Shown: positions 17,537-26,520 of the stretch, piece by piece
Layout: each line of letters begins with the position of its first letter
How positions within the stretch are numbered: position 1 is the stretch's first letter
DNA from: an uncultured Spirochaetia bacterium
Lineage (GTDB): Bacteria > Spirochaetota > Spirochaetia > CAKZLE01
DNA: 64,000 bases
Reading direction: 5' to 3'
Assembly: GCA_937125225.1 (NCBI GenBank)
Contig: CAKZLE010000024.1
Location: 49,532 to 113,531, forward strand
Position numbers and translations under genes: made by a program
The notes under the pieces: generated by a model
The model's input: only the letters and a program-made list of their open reading frames with translations
Databases searched by the model: none
Told to the model about the DNA's origin: nothing

Positions 17537-17561
17537 ACAAGGAAAGTGTTGAGATAAACTT

Positions 17562-18722
17562 ATGAATAGTAAGATAGTCTATTTAGATAATAATGCGACC
17601 ACACCCGTTGCACCAGAGGTCAAGGAGATCATTCTTGAGACCCTCGATATTTATGGCAATGCATCAAGTATGCATGGACCTGGAAGACTCGCTAATGCTG
17701 CGGTCTCCCATTCCAGAAAGGCTGTAGCCTCTCTGATCGGAGCAGAACCTGAAGAGATCATCTTCACTGGAGGTGGTTCCGAATCGAATAATACCGTCCT
17801 GAATCTGGTCTTCTCGGATATTTTCGAGAATACCGGAAGAGACAGGATCATCACTACGAAGATCGAACATCCAAGTATCTATGAGACGGTACAGACCTTA
17901 GAGACCAAAGGGGTCAAGGTCACCCTCATCGGAGTCGATGGCAAGGGTAATCTGAAGATGGATGAACTCGAAGAGGCCATGGGGGATGATGTAGCTATCG
18001 TCTCGATCATGATGGCCAACAATGAGATCGGAACGATCCTTGATATCGGTGAAGCTGCTCGTATCGCTCATAGCTGTGGTGCGTTGTTTCACACAGATGC
18101 GGTTCAGGCGGTAGGGAAGATACCAGTGGATGTAAAGGCTCTCGATATTGATTTTCTGAGCCTCTCAGGACATAAGCTCTATGCGCAGAAGGGGATCGGT
18201 GCACTGTTCATAAAAAAAGGTATTCCTTTCTGTCCTCTGATCCATGGCGGACACCAAGAGGCAGGTCGTAGAGCCGGGACCTATAACAATACCGGCATCA
18301 TCGCCTTAGGTCGTGCTGCAAAACTTGCAGAGGATCAGATGGAGCAGGAGATTCCGAGAGAGCAGGCCCTCAGAGATGATCTGAAGGAACGACTGCTCGC
18401 TACGGTACCCGATATCACCATCAATGGTGATCAGGAAGCGATACTTCCTGGAACATTGAATGTCTCGTTTCCAGGAGCGGAGGGTGAATCGATCCTCCTC
18501 TATCTAGATCTCGAGGGGATCGCCGTATCGACAGGATCAGCTTGTGCGACAGGTTCCCTAGAGGCATCATATGTACTTCTCGAATTAGGATTGGGACCGG
18601 AGTTAGCACACAGCTCTATACGATTCAGCTTAGGTGCTTATAACACACAAGAGGATGTGGATTATGTATTGGAGAAGCTTCCTCCGATCATCAAGAAGAT
18701 AAGGGAGATGTCAACATTATGA
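17562..18722 (+). CDS. nifS: Cysteine desulfurase (NifS/IscS type)
   Basis: A 386-residue PLP enzyme that takes sulfur from cysteine for Fe-S clusters. It opens with VYLDNNATTPVAPEV. The PLP-binding lysine is in LSLSGHKLYAQKGIGA (near residue 205) and the sulfur-accepting cysteine in VSTGSACATGSLEASYVL (near residue 325). HTDAVQAVGKIPVDV near 178 and GGGSESNNTVLN near 68 are also family blocks. It overlaps the next gene, a NifU-type scaffold, by 4 bp (ATGA), so the pair forms a two-gene Fe-S assembly operon. AAGGAAAG lies about 16-20 bases before the ATG. The pairing with NifU rather than an isc set argues for the name NifS, but this does not imply nitrogen fixation. Confidence 0.95.
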   Translation: MNSKIVYLDNNATTPVAPEVKEIILETLDIYGNASSMHGPGRLANAAVSHSRKAVASLIGAEPEEIIFTGGGSESNNTVLNLVFSDIFENTGRDRIITTKIEHPSIYETVQTLETKGVKVTLIGVDGKGNLKMDELEEAMGDDVAIVSIMMANNEIGTILDIGEAARIAHSCGALFHTDAVQAVGKIPVDVKALDIDFLSLSGHKLYAQKGIGALFIKKGIPFCPLIHGGHQEAGRRAGTYNNTGIIALGRAAKLAEDQMEQEIPREQALRDDLKERLLATVPDITINGDQEAILPGTLNVSFPGAEGESILLYLDLEGIAVSTGSACATGSLEASYVLLELGLGPELAHSSIRFSLGAYNTQEDVDYVLEKLPPIIKKIREMSTL

Positions 18723-19321
18723 GTTTTATGGATGAATGGGTATATACAGATACAGTAAAGGATCATTTCATGAATCCTAAGAATATTCTCAGTGACCCTG
18801 ACTACAAAGAGGATGGAAAGGGTATGGTAGGTTCAATGGCCTGCGGTGACCAGATGCTCGTAGCGCTGAAGATCGAGAATGATATTGTCGTTGACCTCAA
18901 ATGGAAGACTTATGGCTGTGCATCAGCGATAGCTAGTACCTCCATGATGTCTGAGATGGCTATCGGTATGACACTAGATGAAGCCTACCACCTGACACCA
19001 GAGATGATCACTGATAGACTCGGAGGTCTTCCCAATCATAAGTTTCACTGCTCTGTGCTTGGCGACAAGGCCTTGAGGGCAGCGATCGATGACTATCTAG
19101 AGAGACAGGGAAGAGAGAACACCTTCAAGAAGAGTGTCGCTAAGATCATTTGTGAGTGTAAGGGTGTGACCGATCAACAGATCGAGGCCCTCGTACAAAG
19201 CGAAGAGGCTCTTAGCTTCGAGCAACTACAGGAACAGACGGGACTCGGAACAGTTTGTGGAAAGTGTAAGAACACTGCCAAAGAGCTGTTTGATGAACTT
19301 CTGCATATCTACGGCCATTGA
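18719..19321 (+). CDS. nifU: NifU-like Fe-S scaffold with BFD-like [2Fe-2S] domain
   Basis: A 200-residue protein. Residues 1-130 are an IscU/NifU N-terminal scaffold with its three conserved cysteines in SMACGDQM, TYGCASAIAS and FHCSVLGDKAL. Residues about 138-195 form a BFD-like [2Fe-2S]-binding domain with CECKGVTDQQIEALV and GTVCGKCKNTA. The NfuA-like third domain of full NifU is missing, as in many anaerobes. It assembles transient clusters with sulfur from NifS, encoded directly upstream with a 4-bp overlap. The protein is cytosolic. Downstream, a hairpin region and a separate promoter precede clpS. Confidence 0.92.
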   Translation: MSFMDEWVYTDTVKDHFMNPKNILSDPDYKEDGKGMVGSMACGDQMLVALKIENDIVVDLKWKTYGCASAIASTSMMSEMAIGMTLDEAYHLTPEMITDRLGGLPNHKFHCSVLGDKALRAAIDDYLERQGRENTFKKSVAKIICECKGVTDQQIEALVQSEEALSFEQLQEQTGLGTVCGKCKNTAKELFDELLHIYGH

Positions 19322-19344
19322 TATAGTCTTCTGAGTAAAGAAAA

Positions 19345-19405
19345 GGCCGATTATAGCAGTTGGAACCTGATAAGGTTATCTGACGATTAGTGCATATGAT
19401 CGGCC
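19345..19405 (+). ncRNA. Possible structured RNA or terminator-like fold between nifU and clpS
   Basis: An outer stem GGCCGAT (19345-19351) with ATCGGCC (19399-19405) closes a 47-base region. Inside, AACC-TGATAA-GGTT (19364-19377) with a CAG/CTG extension (19357-19359, 19380-19382) forms a second stem. No T-tract follows, so a simple intrinsic terminator is unlikely. Function unknown. Confidence 0.35.
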
Positions 19406-19412
19406 CTTCTGT

Positions 19413-19418
19413 TATAAT
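19413..19418 (+). promoter_or_regulatory. -10 element of clpS-clpA-aat
   Basis: A perfect TATAAT. The -35 region 17 bp upstream (GTGCAT) is poor. The predicted start near 19425 gives a 23-base leader that contains the Shine-Dalgarno AGGAGAT before ATG 19448. Confidence 0.5.
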
Positions 19419-19447
19419 GGAGATAGAGAAGGAGTAGTAGGAGATAT

Positions 19448-19753
19448 ATGTCAGAAAAACGTGATATTAAGACTATCATCGATCAGGAAGTGGAGATCGT
19501 TGAACCATCACTGTACCATGTGATATTGCTCAATGATGACTATACCACTATGGAGTTCGTCGTAAGCGTCATAACCGACGTCTTTCACCTCCAGGCAGCT
19601 CAAGCTTCACGGGTCATGATGGAAGTACATACGAAAGGTCGCGGTGTTGCCGGGACCTATACGAAGGATATTGCACAGACTAAAGCAGAGATAGTGATGC
19701 GAATGGCATTCAAGAGGAACTTTCCTTTAAAATGCATCCTCGAAGAGGTTTGA
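19448..19753 (+). CDS. clpS: ClpS adaptor for N-degron degradation
   Basis: A 101-residue ClpS. It shows the N-degron pocket segment YHVILLNDDYTTMEFVV (residues 22-38), including the acidic NDD and the hydrophobic gatekeeper region, then HTKGRGVAGTYTKDIAQTKA. ClpS binds substrates with Phe, Leu, Tyr or Trp at the N-terminus and hands them to ClpA. The gene is followed by clpA (24 bp) and aat (3 bp later), so recogniser, unfoldase and the enzyme that makes the degron are in one operon. The strong GGAGATAT site precedes the ATG. Confidence 0.95.
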   Translation: MSEKRDIKTIIDQEVEIVEPSLYHVILLNDDYTTMEFVVSVITDVFHLQAAQASRVMMEVHTKGRGVAGTYTKDIAQTKAEIVMRMAFKRNFPLKCILEEV

Positions 19754-19777
19754 AAAGCCAGCTAACGGGAGATTGAT

Positions 19778-22231
19778 ATGAAGGTATCAGAGATTGTACA
19801 AGAGGCGTTAGGTACAGCCTACCTGACAGCTAGAGAACATAGACACGAATATATCACACCAGAACATATGTTATATGCGATGCTCTTCTATGATGAGACA
19901 CGTTTTGTCCTCAGAGAGAGCGGTGTAGACTTAAATAAACTCAAAGAGAATCTAGAAGAGTATTTTGAGAAACGGATTCCCGTCCTTGACGGGGAGCAGG
20001 AGAGAGAACCTGAACAGACCCTGGGCTTCCAGGACATCATAGAACAGGCCGTGTCTCATACTGATTCCTCTCAGAAAGAGACTCTAGAGCTCTCTGATCT
20101 GCTCGTTGCTATTTTCGATGAACCTGAGACCTATGGGAATTACTATCTCGTGAAGAACGGTCTTACGAGATATAACCTCACTGAGGTCATCAGCCATAAA
20201 CTGCCTACCTATCTAAAGAACTTAGTTCAACAGAAACTCGAACAATCAGAGCTTTCCAGTGGTGATGAGGGGACCTTCTCGACTGAGGATGCAGAAGATG
20301 AAAGAATAGGAGTCTTGTCACTCTATACGAGGAATCTGACTAAAGCTGCTGCGCAGAGAGAGCTAGATCCTCTCATTGGGAGAGAGACCATTCTCGACAG
20401 GACCTTACAGGTCCTCTGCAGAAGGGTGAAGAATAATCCAATTCTCGTGGGAGAACCCGGTGTCGGGAAGACAGCCTTAGCAAGTGGTGTCGCAATGAGG
20501 ATAGTCGAGGGTAAAGTCCCTGCACGGTTGGTTGAGGCAGAGATCTTTGAACTAGACATGGGGTCTCTTCTAGCAGGGACCAAGTATAGGGGTGACTTCG
20601 AGGAACGGCTAAAAGCGATCATCGATGAACTCAAACAGAGAAAAGCAATCCTATTCATTGATGAGATCCATACCATCATTGGTGCCGGATCGGTATCAGG
20701 GGGCTCTGTGGATGGAGCGAATCTGTTGAAGCCAGCTTTAGCTGATGGAAGCATCAAATGTATTGGTTCGACGACTGAGGATGAGTTCAAGAAGATCTTC
20801 AGTAAGGATGGAGCTCTTTCAAGACGTTTTCAGAAGGTAACCATCCCAGAGACGACAACTGAGGAGACAGTAAAGATCCTCAAAGGGCTCAGGAGTAGAT
20901 TCGAGAGTTATCACCACGTTCATTACACAGATTCAGCGTTGAAAGCGGCGGTAGAACTCTCTCAGAAATTCATAAATGATCGAGCCCTTCCTGATAAGGC
21001 GATCGATGTCATAGATGAGGCAGGGGCCTCCATGCAGTTGAAGGTCGCAGCCTCAAAAAAACCTATGAAGATCATCCCTGAGATTCTACCTCAGAATGTG
21101 ATCTATCTTGATGCGGATGGTATCGGTCATGATGATCTTGAAGAGATCGTCCTAGAGGATGTGAAACGGATCGATGTGAGATACATCGAGAAGATCGTAG
21201 CAAATATCGCAAGAGTCCCGGTGAAGAGTGTAAGTAGATCGGAGATCGATCGACTCAAACTATTAGAACCGGAACTGAAATCTCATATATTCGGTCAGGA
21301 CCAGGCCGTAGAGAGTGTGGTGAGTGCTATCAAGCGATCACGGGCCGGTTTCACCAAGGACCAGAAACCTGTAGCATCCTTTCTGTTTGTCGGCCCTACA
21401 GGGGTAGGAAAGACAGAGTTGTGTGTTCAACTCTCTGATACCCTCGGTATACCACTGTTACGCTTCGATATGAGTGAATATCAGGAAAAACATACGGTAA
21501 GTAGACTCGTTGGATCCCCTCCAGGCTATGTTGGATTCGAGGAGGGGGGACTTCTCACTGATGCAGTGAGAAAACAGCCTCATGCCGTTCTCCTTCTCGA
21601 TGAGATAGAGAAGGCCCATGGTGATATCTATAATATTCTCCTTCAGATCCTTGATTATGCTACGCTCACTGACAATATGGGAAGGAAGGCAGATTTCAGG
21701 AATGTCATCATCATCATGACTAGTAATGCTGGTGCGAGAGATCTCGGAAAACGAATGATCGGATTCGTGGATAACCGGATCGATGATTCATCAGTGGATT
21801 CTGCCTTAGAGAAGATATTCTCTCCAGAGTTCAGAAACCGCCTTGATAAGATTGTCTCATTCAAGAGACTCGGACATACACAGATCCTCGCTATCGTCGG
21901 AAAGGAGATCGAAGAGTTCGCAGCTCAACTGAAGAAGAAACGGGTATCGATCTCTGTGACAACCGCTGCGAGAGAATGGTTCGTAGCTTCAGGCTACTCC
22001 CATGAGTTCGGGGCAAGAAATATCTCGAGGATCATCCAAGATAGGCTCAAAGACTACTTTGTAGATAATATACTCTTCGGCGATCTGAAACAGGGTGGAT
22101 TGATCACCGTCGACGTACGGGACAAGCAAAAACCAGGGATTGAGCAGAAGGAACTCCTTAAAGGAATCAGTGATCATCCAGATCTCTATGATCTTGTTTT
22201 CCTTTCTGAAGAATCGGTAACGAACGCCTGA
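19778..22231 (+). CDS. clpA: ATP-dependent Clp protease ATP-binding subunit ClpA
   Basis: An 817-residue Hsp100 unfoldase. The N-domain (residues 1-150) opens SEIVQEALGTAYLTAREHRHEYITPEHMLYA, typical of ClpA. The first AAA+ module has Walker A GEPGVGKTA (near 225) and Walker B ILFIDEIHTIIG (near 290). The second has GPTGVGKTEL (near 539) and VLLLDEIEKAH (near 605). The ClpP-binding loop, expected as an IGL/IGF tripeptide between these motifs and the C-terminus, fits RMIGFVDNR near residue 660. The C-terminal D2 domain ends in a variable tail about 50 residues longer than in E. coli ClpA (758). clpP is not in the window. It works with ClpS encoded upstream and is cytosolic. Confidence 0.95.
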   Translation: MKVSEIVQEALGTAYLTAREHRHEYITPEHMLYAMLFYDETRFVLRESGVDLNKLKENLEEYFEKRIPVLDGEQEREPEQTLGFQDIIEQAVSHTDSSQKETLELSDLLVAIFDEPETYGNYYLVKNGLTRYNLTEVISHKLPTYLKNLVQQKLEQSELSSGDEGTFSTEDAEDERIGVLSLYTRNLTKAAAQRELDPLIGRETILDRTLQVLCRRVKNNPILVGEPGVGKTALASGVAMRIVEGKVPARLVEAEIFELDMGSLLAGTKYRGDFEERLKAIIDELKQRKAILFIDEIHTIIGAGSVSGGSVDGANLLKPALADGSIKCIGSTTEDEFKKIFSKDGALSRRFQKVTIPETTTEETVKILKGLRSRFESYHHVHYTDSALKAAVELSQKFINDRALPDKAIDVIDEAGASMQLKVAASKKPMKIIPEILPQNVIYLDADGIGHDDLEEIVLEDVKRIDVRYIEKIVANIARVPVKSVSRSEIDRLKLLEPELKSHIFGQDQAVESVVSAIKRSRAGFTKDQKPVASFLFVGPTGVGKTELCVQLSDTLGIPLLRFDMSEYQEKHTVSRLVGSPPGYVGFEEGGLLTDAVRKQPHAVLLLDEIEKAHGDIYNILLQILDYATLTDNMGRKADFRNVIIIMTSNAGARDLGKRMIGFVDNRIDDSSVDSALEKIFSPEFRNRLDKIVSFKRLGHTQILAIVGKEIEEFAAQLKKKRVSISVTTAAREWFVASGYSHEFGARNISRIIQDRLKDYFVDNILFGDLKQGGLITVDVRDKQKPGIEQKELLKGISDHPDLYDLVFLSEESVTNA

Positions 22232-22234
22232 CTC

Positions 22235-22897
22235 ATGGATGATACCCAACTGCCCTATTTCGATGAGAAGGTCCGAGTGACCTTCCCCGATCCCGATCCT
22301 GATGAAGAGTTCGGGATCGTCATGGTCGGAGGGAATCTCTCCCCGGGTATGTTGATTTCTGCCTATGAACAGGGAGTCTTTCCATGGTTCGAACCACATC
22401 AGCCAATACTCTGGTGGAATCCTCCCTTTCGATGTCTTCTTTTCCCGGGTGAACTTCATATGAGCAAATCGATGCGTCGATTCATGAAGAGGACGAACTA
22501 CCGGGTCACGAAGAACAACTCCTTCTCGAAGGTCATAAGAAACTGCAAGGAGGTCCCGCGAGAGGGACAGCAGGGAACTTGGATAACTGAGGATATGGTC
22601 GATGCCTATACTGAACTCCATAGACTCGGGTTCGCTCACTCCTATGAAGTCTGGGATGATGATCTACTCGTAGGCGGTTTGTACGGAGTGGAGATGAGAG
22701 GGTACTTCTGTGGAGAGTCTATGTTCTCCTATAGGTCTAATGCCTCCAAACTCGCACTAGTGCATCTTTATCGAGAGATGATCATAGAGAAAGGGTATGC
22801 CTTCATCGACTTTCAGGTGATCAATCCTCATTCAGAGAGCCTTGGAGCCCGAGAGATCCCAAGGGATGAGTTTCTCCGTATGATCACAAAGTATTGA
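22235..22897 (+). CDS. aat: Leucyl/phenylalanyl-tRNA-protein transferase
   Basis: A 220-residue Aat that adds Leu or Phe from aminoacyl-tRNA to proteins with N-terminal Lys or Arg, creating N-degrons. Family blocks seen: LISAYEQGVFPWFEP (residues about 40-54), ILWWNPPFRCLLFPGELHMSKSM, GTWITEDMVDAY, VGGLYGVEMRGYFCGESMFS (near 150) and FIDFQVINPHSESLGAREIPR. The usual family string is G-L-Y-G-V-x-x-G, here with an Arg insertion-like VEMRG that still fits. It starts 3 bp after clpA, closing the clpS-clpA-aat operon. Length is typical. Confidence 0.95.
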   Translation: MDDTQLPYFDEKVRVTFPDPDPDEEFGIVMVGGNLSPGMLISAYEQGVFPWFEPHQPILWWNPPFRCLLFPGELHMSKSMRRFMKRTNYRVTKNNSFSKVIRNCKEVPREGQQGTWITEDMVDAYTELHRLGFAHSYEVWDDDLLVGGLYGVEMRGYFCGESMFSYRSNASKLALVHLYREMIIEKGYAFIDFQVINPHSESLGAREIPRDEFLRMITKY

Positions 22898-22928
22898 TTT
22901 TTTTCCTTCCTACCCTTACTGTTAGAGT

Positions 22929-23633
22929 ATGAAGAATACTCTTAGATCCCTTATCATCCTGTCTCTCTTACTCCTCTGTGACCAGATAACAGCCTCAGTA
23001 GCTGAAGATTATCAATGGTTTGAGGACTCCTTCCTCTCTGGGAGGCTCTCCTATGAGGAGTTGCTTGAATCTGCCGATAACTTCAGAGCTGATGACAGCA
23101 ATGACTCTCAGGTCATAGCAGCAGGGCTCTATATTCTTGCAGGAGATTATCAAGTAGGGTATTTCAAGGATCGGGAGGCTGGGAGCCTACACTATAGTGA
23201 GGCTGCAGAGGTGACTCGTGATCTCGAGAGTGGTACATCCCTTGGAGCTAACTTTCTCATTGATGCCAAGATCAGAAACCTCATCGGAGGGAATATCATC
23301 TCATTCATTAAAGCAGGGATAGAGCTTACCAATCTGATGAACAGTGCGATCGAATCTTATCCTGATGATCCAAGGACTCGATTCCAACTGGCTATGAAGA
23401 CGCTCAATGCACCTGCTCTCTTTGGTGGGGATATCCCCAAAGGACAGGCTATGATCAATGAGATCATTAAGGATCCTGAGACCTCGACACCACTCAAATT
23501 CTCTATATACCAGGGAATGGCTTTCTTCTGGTATCAGAAGAAAGACCTGAGGAAATCTGATCTCTATTGGGAGGCAGCTCAGAGGATCTATCCAGATTCC
23601 TGGATGTTACCCCCAGAAGATCGTCTTCAATAA
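22929..23633 (+). CDS. Secreted protein of unknown function with TPR-like C-terminus
   Basis: A 234-residue protein with a signal peptide (MKNTLRSLIILSLLLL, a Cys at residue 17 as a possible but poor lipobox, cleavage otherwise near TASVA). The mature part is predicted helical. The C-terminal half has TPR-like pairs around DPRTRFQLAMKTLNAPALFGGD and GMAFFWYQKKDLRKSDLYWEAAQRIYP. I do not recognise the family. A spirochaete TatT-like TRAP-associated TPR protein is one thought, without firm support. It follows aat by 31 bp with a T-rich stretch between. Its 3' end overlaps the convergent nucleoside kinase gene by 7 bp. Confidence 0.5.
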   Translation: MKNTLRSLIILSLLLLCDQITASVAEDYQWFEDSFLSGRLSYEELLESADNFRADDSNDSQVIAAGLYILAGDYQVGYFKDREAGSLHYSEAAEVTRDLESGTSLGANFLIDAKIRNLIGGNIISFIKAGIELTNLMNSAIESYPDDPRTRFQLAMKTLNAPALFGGDIPKGQAMINEIIKDPETSTPLKFSIYQGMAFFWYQKKDLRKSDLYWEAAQRIYPDSWMLPPEDRLQ

Positions 23634-25312
23634 CTGAACCCACTATCTCCTATGAACTCTCTGAGCAGTGAATTCTTCGGGACCATCGTCGGTGATATCT
23701 GATAGAAGTTCTCAAGGAACGCAAGAAGTCTTCTTGCCTCTGTATAGGTCTGATCAGATGGCTTGATAGATTTGAGTAGCGGTTGAGCATAGATCTTCAA
23801 GACTGCAAGTTCATAGTCCAATGCGGAGTTGAAGGCTGCATCTGCATTGTTCTGATAGGGGAATATATTATGTTTCTCTCCCCGATGTACCGAAGGCCAC
23901 ATCTCAATGGTTCTCTTTGCCGACATCCCTCTAAAATTATGATCCCTTACGATCCTTCTGATGATCCGGTTATCTGTTGTGGATATCCTGTTATGATCAT
24001 CGAGGTTGAGTTGTGTGAGAGCTGATATATAGATCTGAAACTTTGATTGAGCTGGTACATCAGGAGTAAGTCCTGGATTCAGACCGTGGATCCCCTCCAT
24101 GATGATCAGAGAGTTTTCCTTGAGTCTCAACATCTTTCCGGTATTGAACCGGGTGTGGGTGATGAAATCGAACTCGATCATATCGATCGTCTCTCCTGCT
24201 AGCAGGGCAAGAAGATCCTCATTGATCTTCTCTACATCGATTGCACCAAGAGCCTCAAGGTCAGGTTTTCCATCCTCATCCTTTGGAGCTTGTGAAGGTG
24301 GGAAATAGTAGTTATCCAAGGATATCTCGATAGGTTCGAATCCAAGGACCTTGAGTTGGACTCCAAGCTTCTTCGTGAAGGTGGTCTTTCCCGAGGAAGA
24401 GGGGCCTGCGATGAGGATAGTCTTCACCTTGCCTCGTCTTTTATTTATCTGATCAGCGATCTTTGAGATCTTCTTGTTCTGGTAAGCCTCAGAGATCCGG
24501 ATGAAATCATCTATCTTGCGCTCATAGCAGAGTCTGTTGAGTTGTCCTACACAGTTGACCTTTACGATATGTCCCCATCTCTTATGATCCTGATAGATCG
24601 AGAATAGTACTTGATTATCTGAATATGCCCCGAGTCGCTTAAAGTCATTCTGTCGTGGATAGCGAAGGAGGATACCTGTGTTCCCATAAGCATTGACCTC
24701 GAAACGATCGATCAGGTTTGTATGAGGGACAAGTGGCTCATAGGCGAGATCGATGAAACCGTCACACTCATACAATGGAATCTTTGGATCATTCTGATAG
24801 GAAAGGAGGAGTGCTGTATCGGTAATACCCTTGGATTCGAAGAACTTCAGGGCATCTTCATATGAATAGAGAAGATTATTGATCGGGAAGTTCTTTTCCT
24901 TGATCCTTCGCATCTCGGCTTCGAGTGATCGAGCATCTTCTTTCTTGACCGGTTTGTCATCCTCAAAGGTGAAGTAGTAACCATCTCCGAGTGAGTGGCC
25001 GATGATCAGTCGCCTATGGGGGAACACTCTCGAAGCTGCCATGGCTAGGATGAAGCAGATGGAGTGTCTATATATCCTCTTCCCATATTCGGAGAACAGG
25101 TAGACCGGTTCGATCTCTGCATGTGTTTCGATGGGTGACGAGAGTGGTTGGAGTGAATTATTCACAAGAACCCCTACGATCGGGTCATCGTTATATTGAG
25201 TTTCAACTAGATTCAAATTCATATGCATAGTCAAAAGTGAAGAGATCTTCAATCCGAAAGGAACTGTGACCTCCCTGTTATTTGGAAGTCTGACATTCAC
25301 ATCTTGCATCAT
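23627..25312 (-). CDS. Nucleoside (uridine) kinase with N-terminal TGS/ThrRS-like domains
   Basis: A 561-residue protein with a fused plan. Residues 1-65 look like a TGS domain (VNVRLPNNREVTVPFGLKI). Residues about 70-240 resemble the editing/second additional domain of threonyl-tRNA synthetase (RIYRHSICFILAMAASRVFP, GDGYYFTF). The C-terminal part is a uridine kinase/phosphoribulokinase P-loop domain with AGPSSSGKTTFTKKLG near residue 300, ISLDNYYFPPSQAP and ILIMEGIHGLNP-like GIHGLNPG. Such proteins occur in spirochaetes, Thermotoga and Firmicutes as 'nucleoside kinase'; the substrate is not settled. The ATG overlaps the stop of the upstream C69 gene by 4 bp (ATGA) and has GAGGGGG nearby. Confidence 0.8.
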   Translation of the reverse strand: MMQDVNVRLPNNREVTVPFGLKISSLLTMHMNLNLVETQYNDDPIVGVLVNNSLQPLSSPIETHAEIEPVYLFSEYGKRIYRHSICFILAMAASRVFPHRRLIIGHSLGDGYYFTFEDDKPVKKEDARSLEAEMRRIKEKNFPINNLLYSYEDALKFFESKGITDTALLLSYQNDPKIPLYECDGFIDLAYEPLVPHTNLIDRFEVNAYGNTGILLRYPRQNDFKRLGAYSDNQVLFSIYQDHKRWGHIVKVNCVGQLNRLCYERKIDDFIRISEAYQNKKISKIADQINKRRGKVKTILIAGPSSSGKTTFTKKLGVQLKVLGFEPIEISLDNYYFPPSQAPKDEDGKPDLEALGAIDVEKINEDLLALLAGETIDMIEFDFITHTRFNTGKMLRLKENSLIIMEGIHGLNPGLTPDVPAQSKFQIYISALTQLNLDDHNRISTTDNRIIRRIVRDHNFRGMSAKRTIEMWPSVHRGEKHNIFPYQNNADAAFNSALDYELAVLKIYAQPLLKSIKPSDQTYTEARRLLAFLENFYQISPTMVPKNSLLREFIGDSGFSY

Positions 25313-26520
25313 AAGCGGCCCCCTCTGTATTGCATATACTCATGATATGCTTGTTGTATCTCAGTATAGCAGATTTCTGCCGTCTTATAGCCATTTTTAT
25401 TAAGAGCATCTTTCCAGTCGAGGGTCAATTCATCGACCACAGCCTCTGTTCGTTTGAGGATAGCAGAGGATCCTCCTGTATCCGTTGCCATGGCTGGGGA
25501 GGTCCTGCGAGCCTTCTCTGAGAAGATGACAGCCTCTTTTCTGCTGGTCGGGAGGGTTGAATTTCTCAATTGTGTAAGCTGTCTTTCATTAGAAGGTATA
25601 GGAAATGGTTGATAGAGGGCCGAGCAGGGATAAGGAGCGTTCGTTGCCCATGCGTAACAGTGTCCGGCTCCGTCATAGTCAACGATGATTGATGAAGTGG
25701 TCGCACTCTTGATCAATGGGCCACTGTGGATACATACGGAGTTCATACCTGTATGCTGGGATCCAGATATGTGAGACCTACAGAGAGATCTGAGGGAAGT
25801 AACCGATGCATCCATCTTCATGAGTTCTCTTCGTGTATGAGCGACACGTTTTGCCCCCTTCGAGAAGAAGGTATAGAGTTTATCCTGATGTGATGCGGAG
25901 AAGTCCCCCTTTTGGCTGCTCTCATCCTGGTCCTCTCGTATCGTCAGGATATTAGATATTGAGGAGGATTCAATCTGTCTATAGGCCCAATGAGTCCCTG
26001 CAGTCTCTAGAATATAGCTTCTCCTACCATCAGTGATAAGGAAGGAGTTGTGATAGTATAGGGAACCTCTATAGGCTCCATTTCCTCCCTGCCCATAGGT
26101 GTCGATCAATCTGATGATAAACTCTACAGCAACTAAGGCACTGTGTGAGTTGTGAAGGGCTAGCCTGAGAATATCCATCCCAAGTAAACCATCTTTACGG
26201 TAGGGAGTGCTCCTCTTTGTGAATACCGCTTCGTTGCCAATGGCCACTCCCTGAGTATTCACTCCCATCTCTGCTCCCCATAACCAGGAGGGGGTCGAGA
26301 TGAGTGCGGGGTAGGGATGGTCGAATTCTTGTAACACCTGGCCTAGTGCTAACCAGTTATTCGACCTGTATTGCTGTTGGTACTCGATTGCATCAGGGCT
26401 CATATAATCACTGATAGCATCAAGAGCATACCAGACATACTGTGGCTCCTTTGGATGCCTGTCAGAGTTCTTTGCGAATAAGATATGGGTATCTCTTTTA
26501 ACACATATGGTATCACACAT
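25309..26520 (-). CDS. C69-type (dipeptidase/acyl hydrolase) N-terminal nucleophile hydrolase
   Basis: A 403-residue protein of the peptidase C69/DUF3808-like Ntn hydrolase group. The start MCDTICV places a cysteine at position 2, which would become the N-terminal nucleophile after removal of Met. FAKNSDRHPKEPQ near residue 15 and GAEMGVNTQGVAIGNEAVFTK near 80 match the family's active-site loops, as does LTDGRRSYILETAG-like LITDGRRSYILE near 180. I use ATG 26520 rather than the frame's upstream start because a strong Shine-Dalgarno AGGGGGGA lies 4 bases ahead and the Cys then falls at the right place. It is translationally coupled to the nucleoside kinase. Substrate unknown; dipeptides are the usual guess. 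Confidence 0.78.
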   Translation of the reverse strand: MCDTICVKRDTHILFAKNSDRHPKEPQYVWYALDAISDYMSPDAIEYQQQYRSNNWLALGQVLQEFDHPYPALISTPSWLWGAEMGVNTQGVAIGNEAVFTKRSTPYRKDGLLGMDILRLALHNSHSALVAVEFIIRLIDTYGQGGNGAYRGSLYYHNSFLITDGRRSYILETAGTHWAYRQIESSSISNILTIREDQDESSQKGDFSASHQDKLYTFFSKGAKRVAHTRRELMKMDASVTSLRSLCRSHISGSQHTGMNSVCIHSGPLIKSATTSSIIVDYDGAGHCYAWATNAPYPCSALYQPFPIPSNERQLTQLRNSTLPTSRKEAVIFSEKARRTSPAMATDTGGSSAILKRTEAVVDELTLDWKDALNKNGYKTAEICYTEIQQAYHEYMQYRGGRL

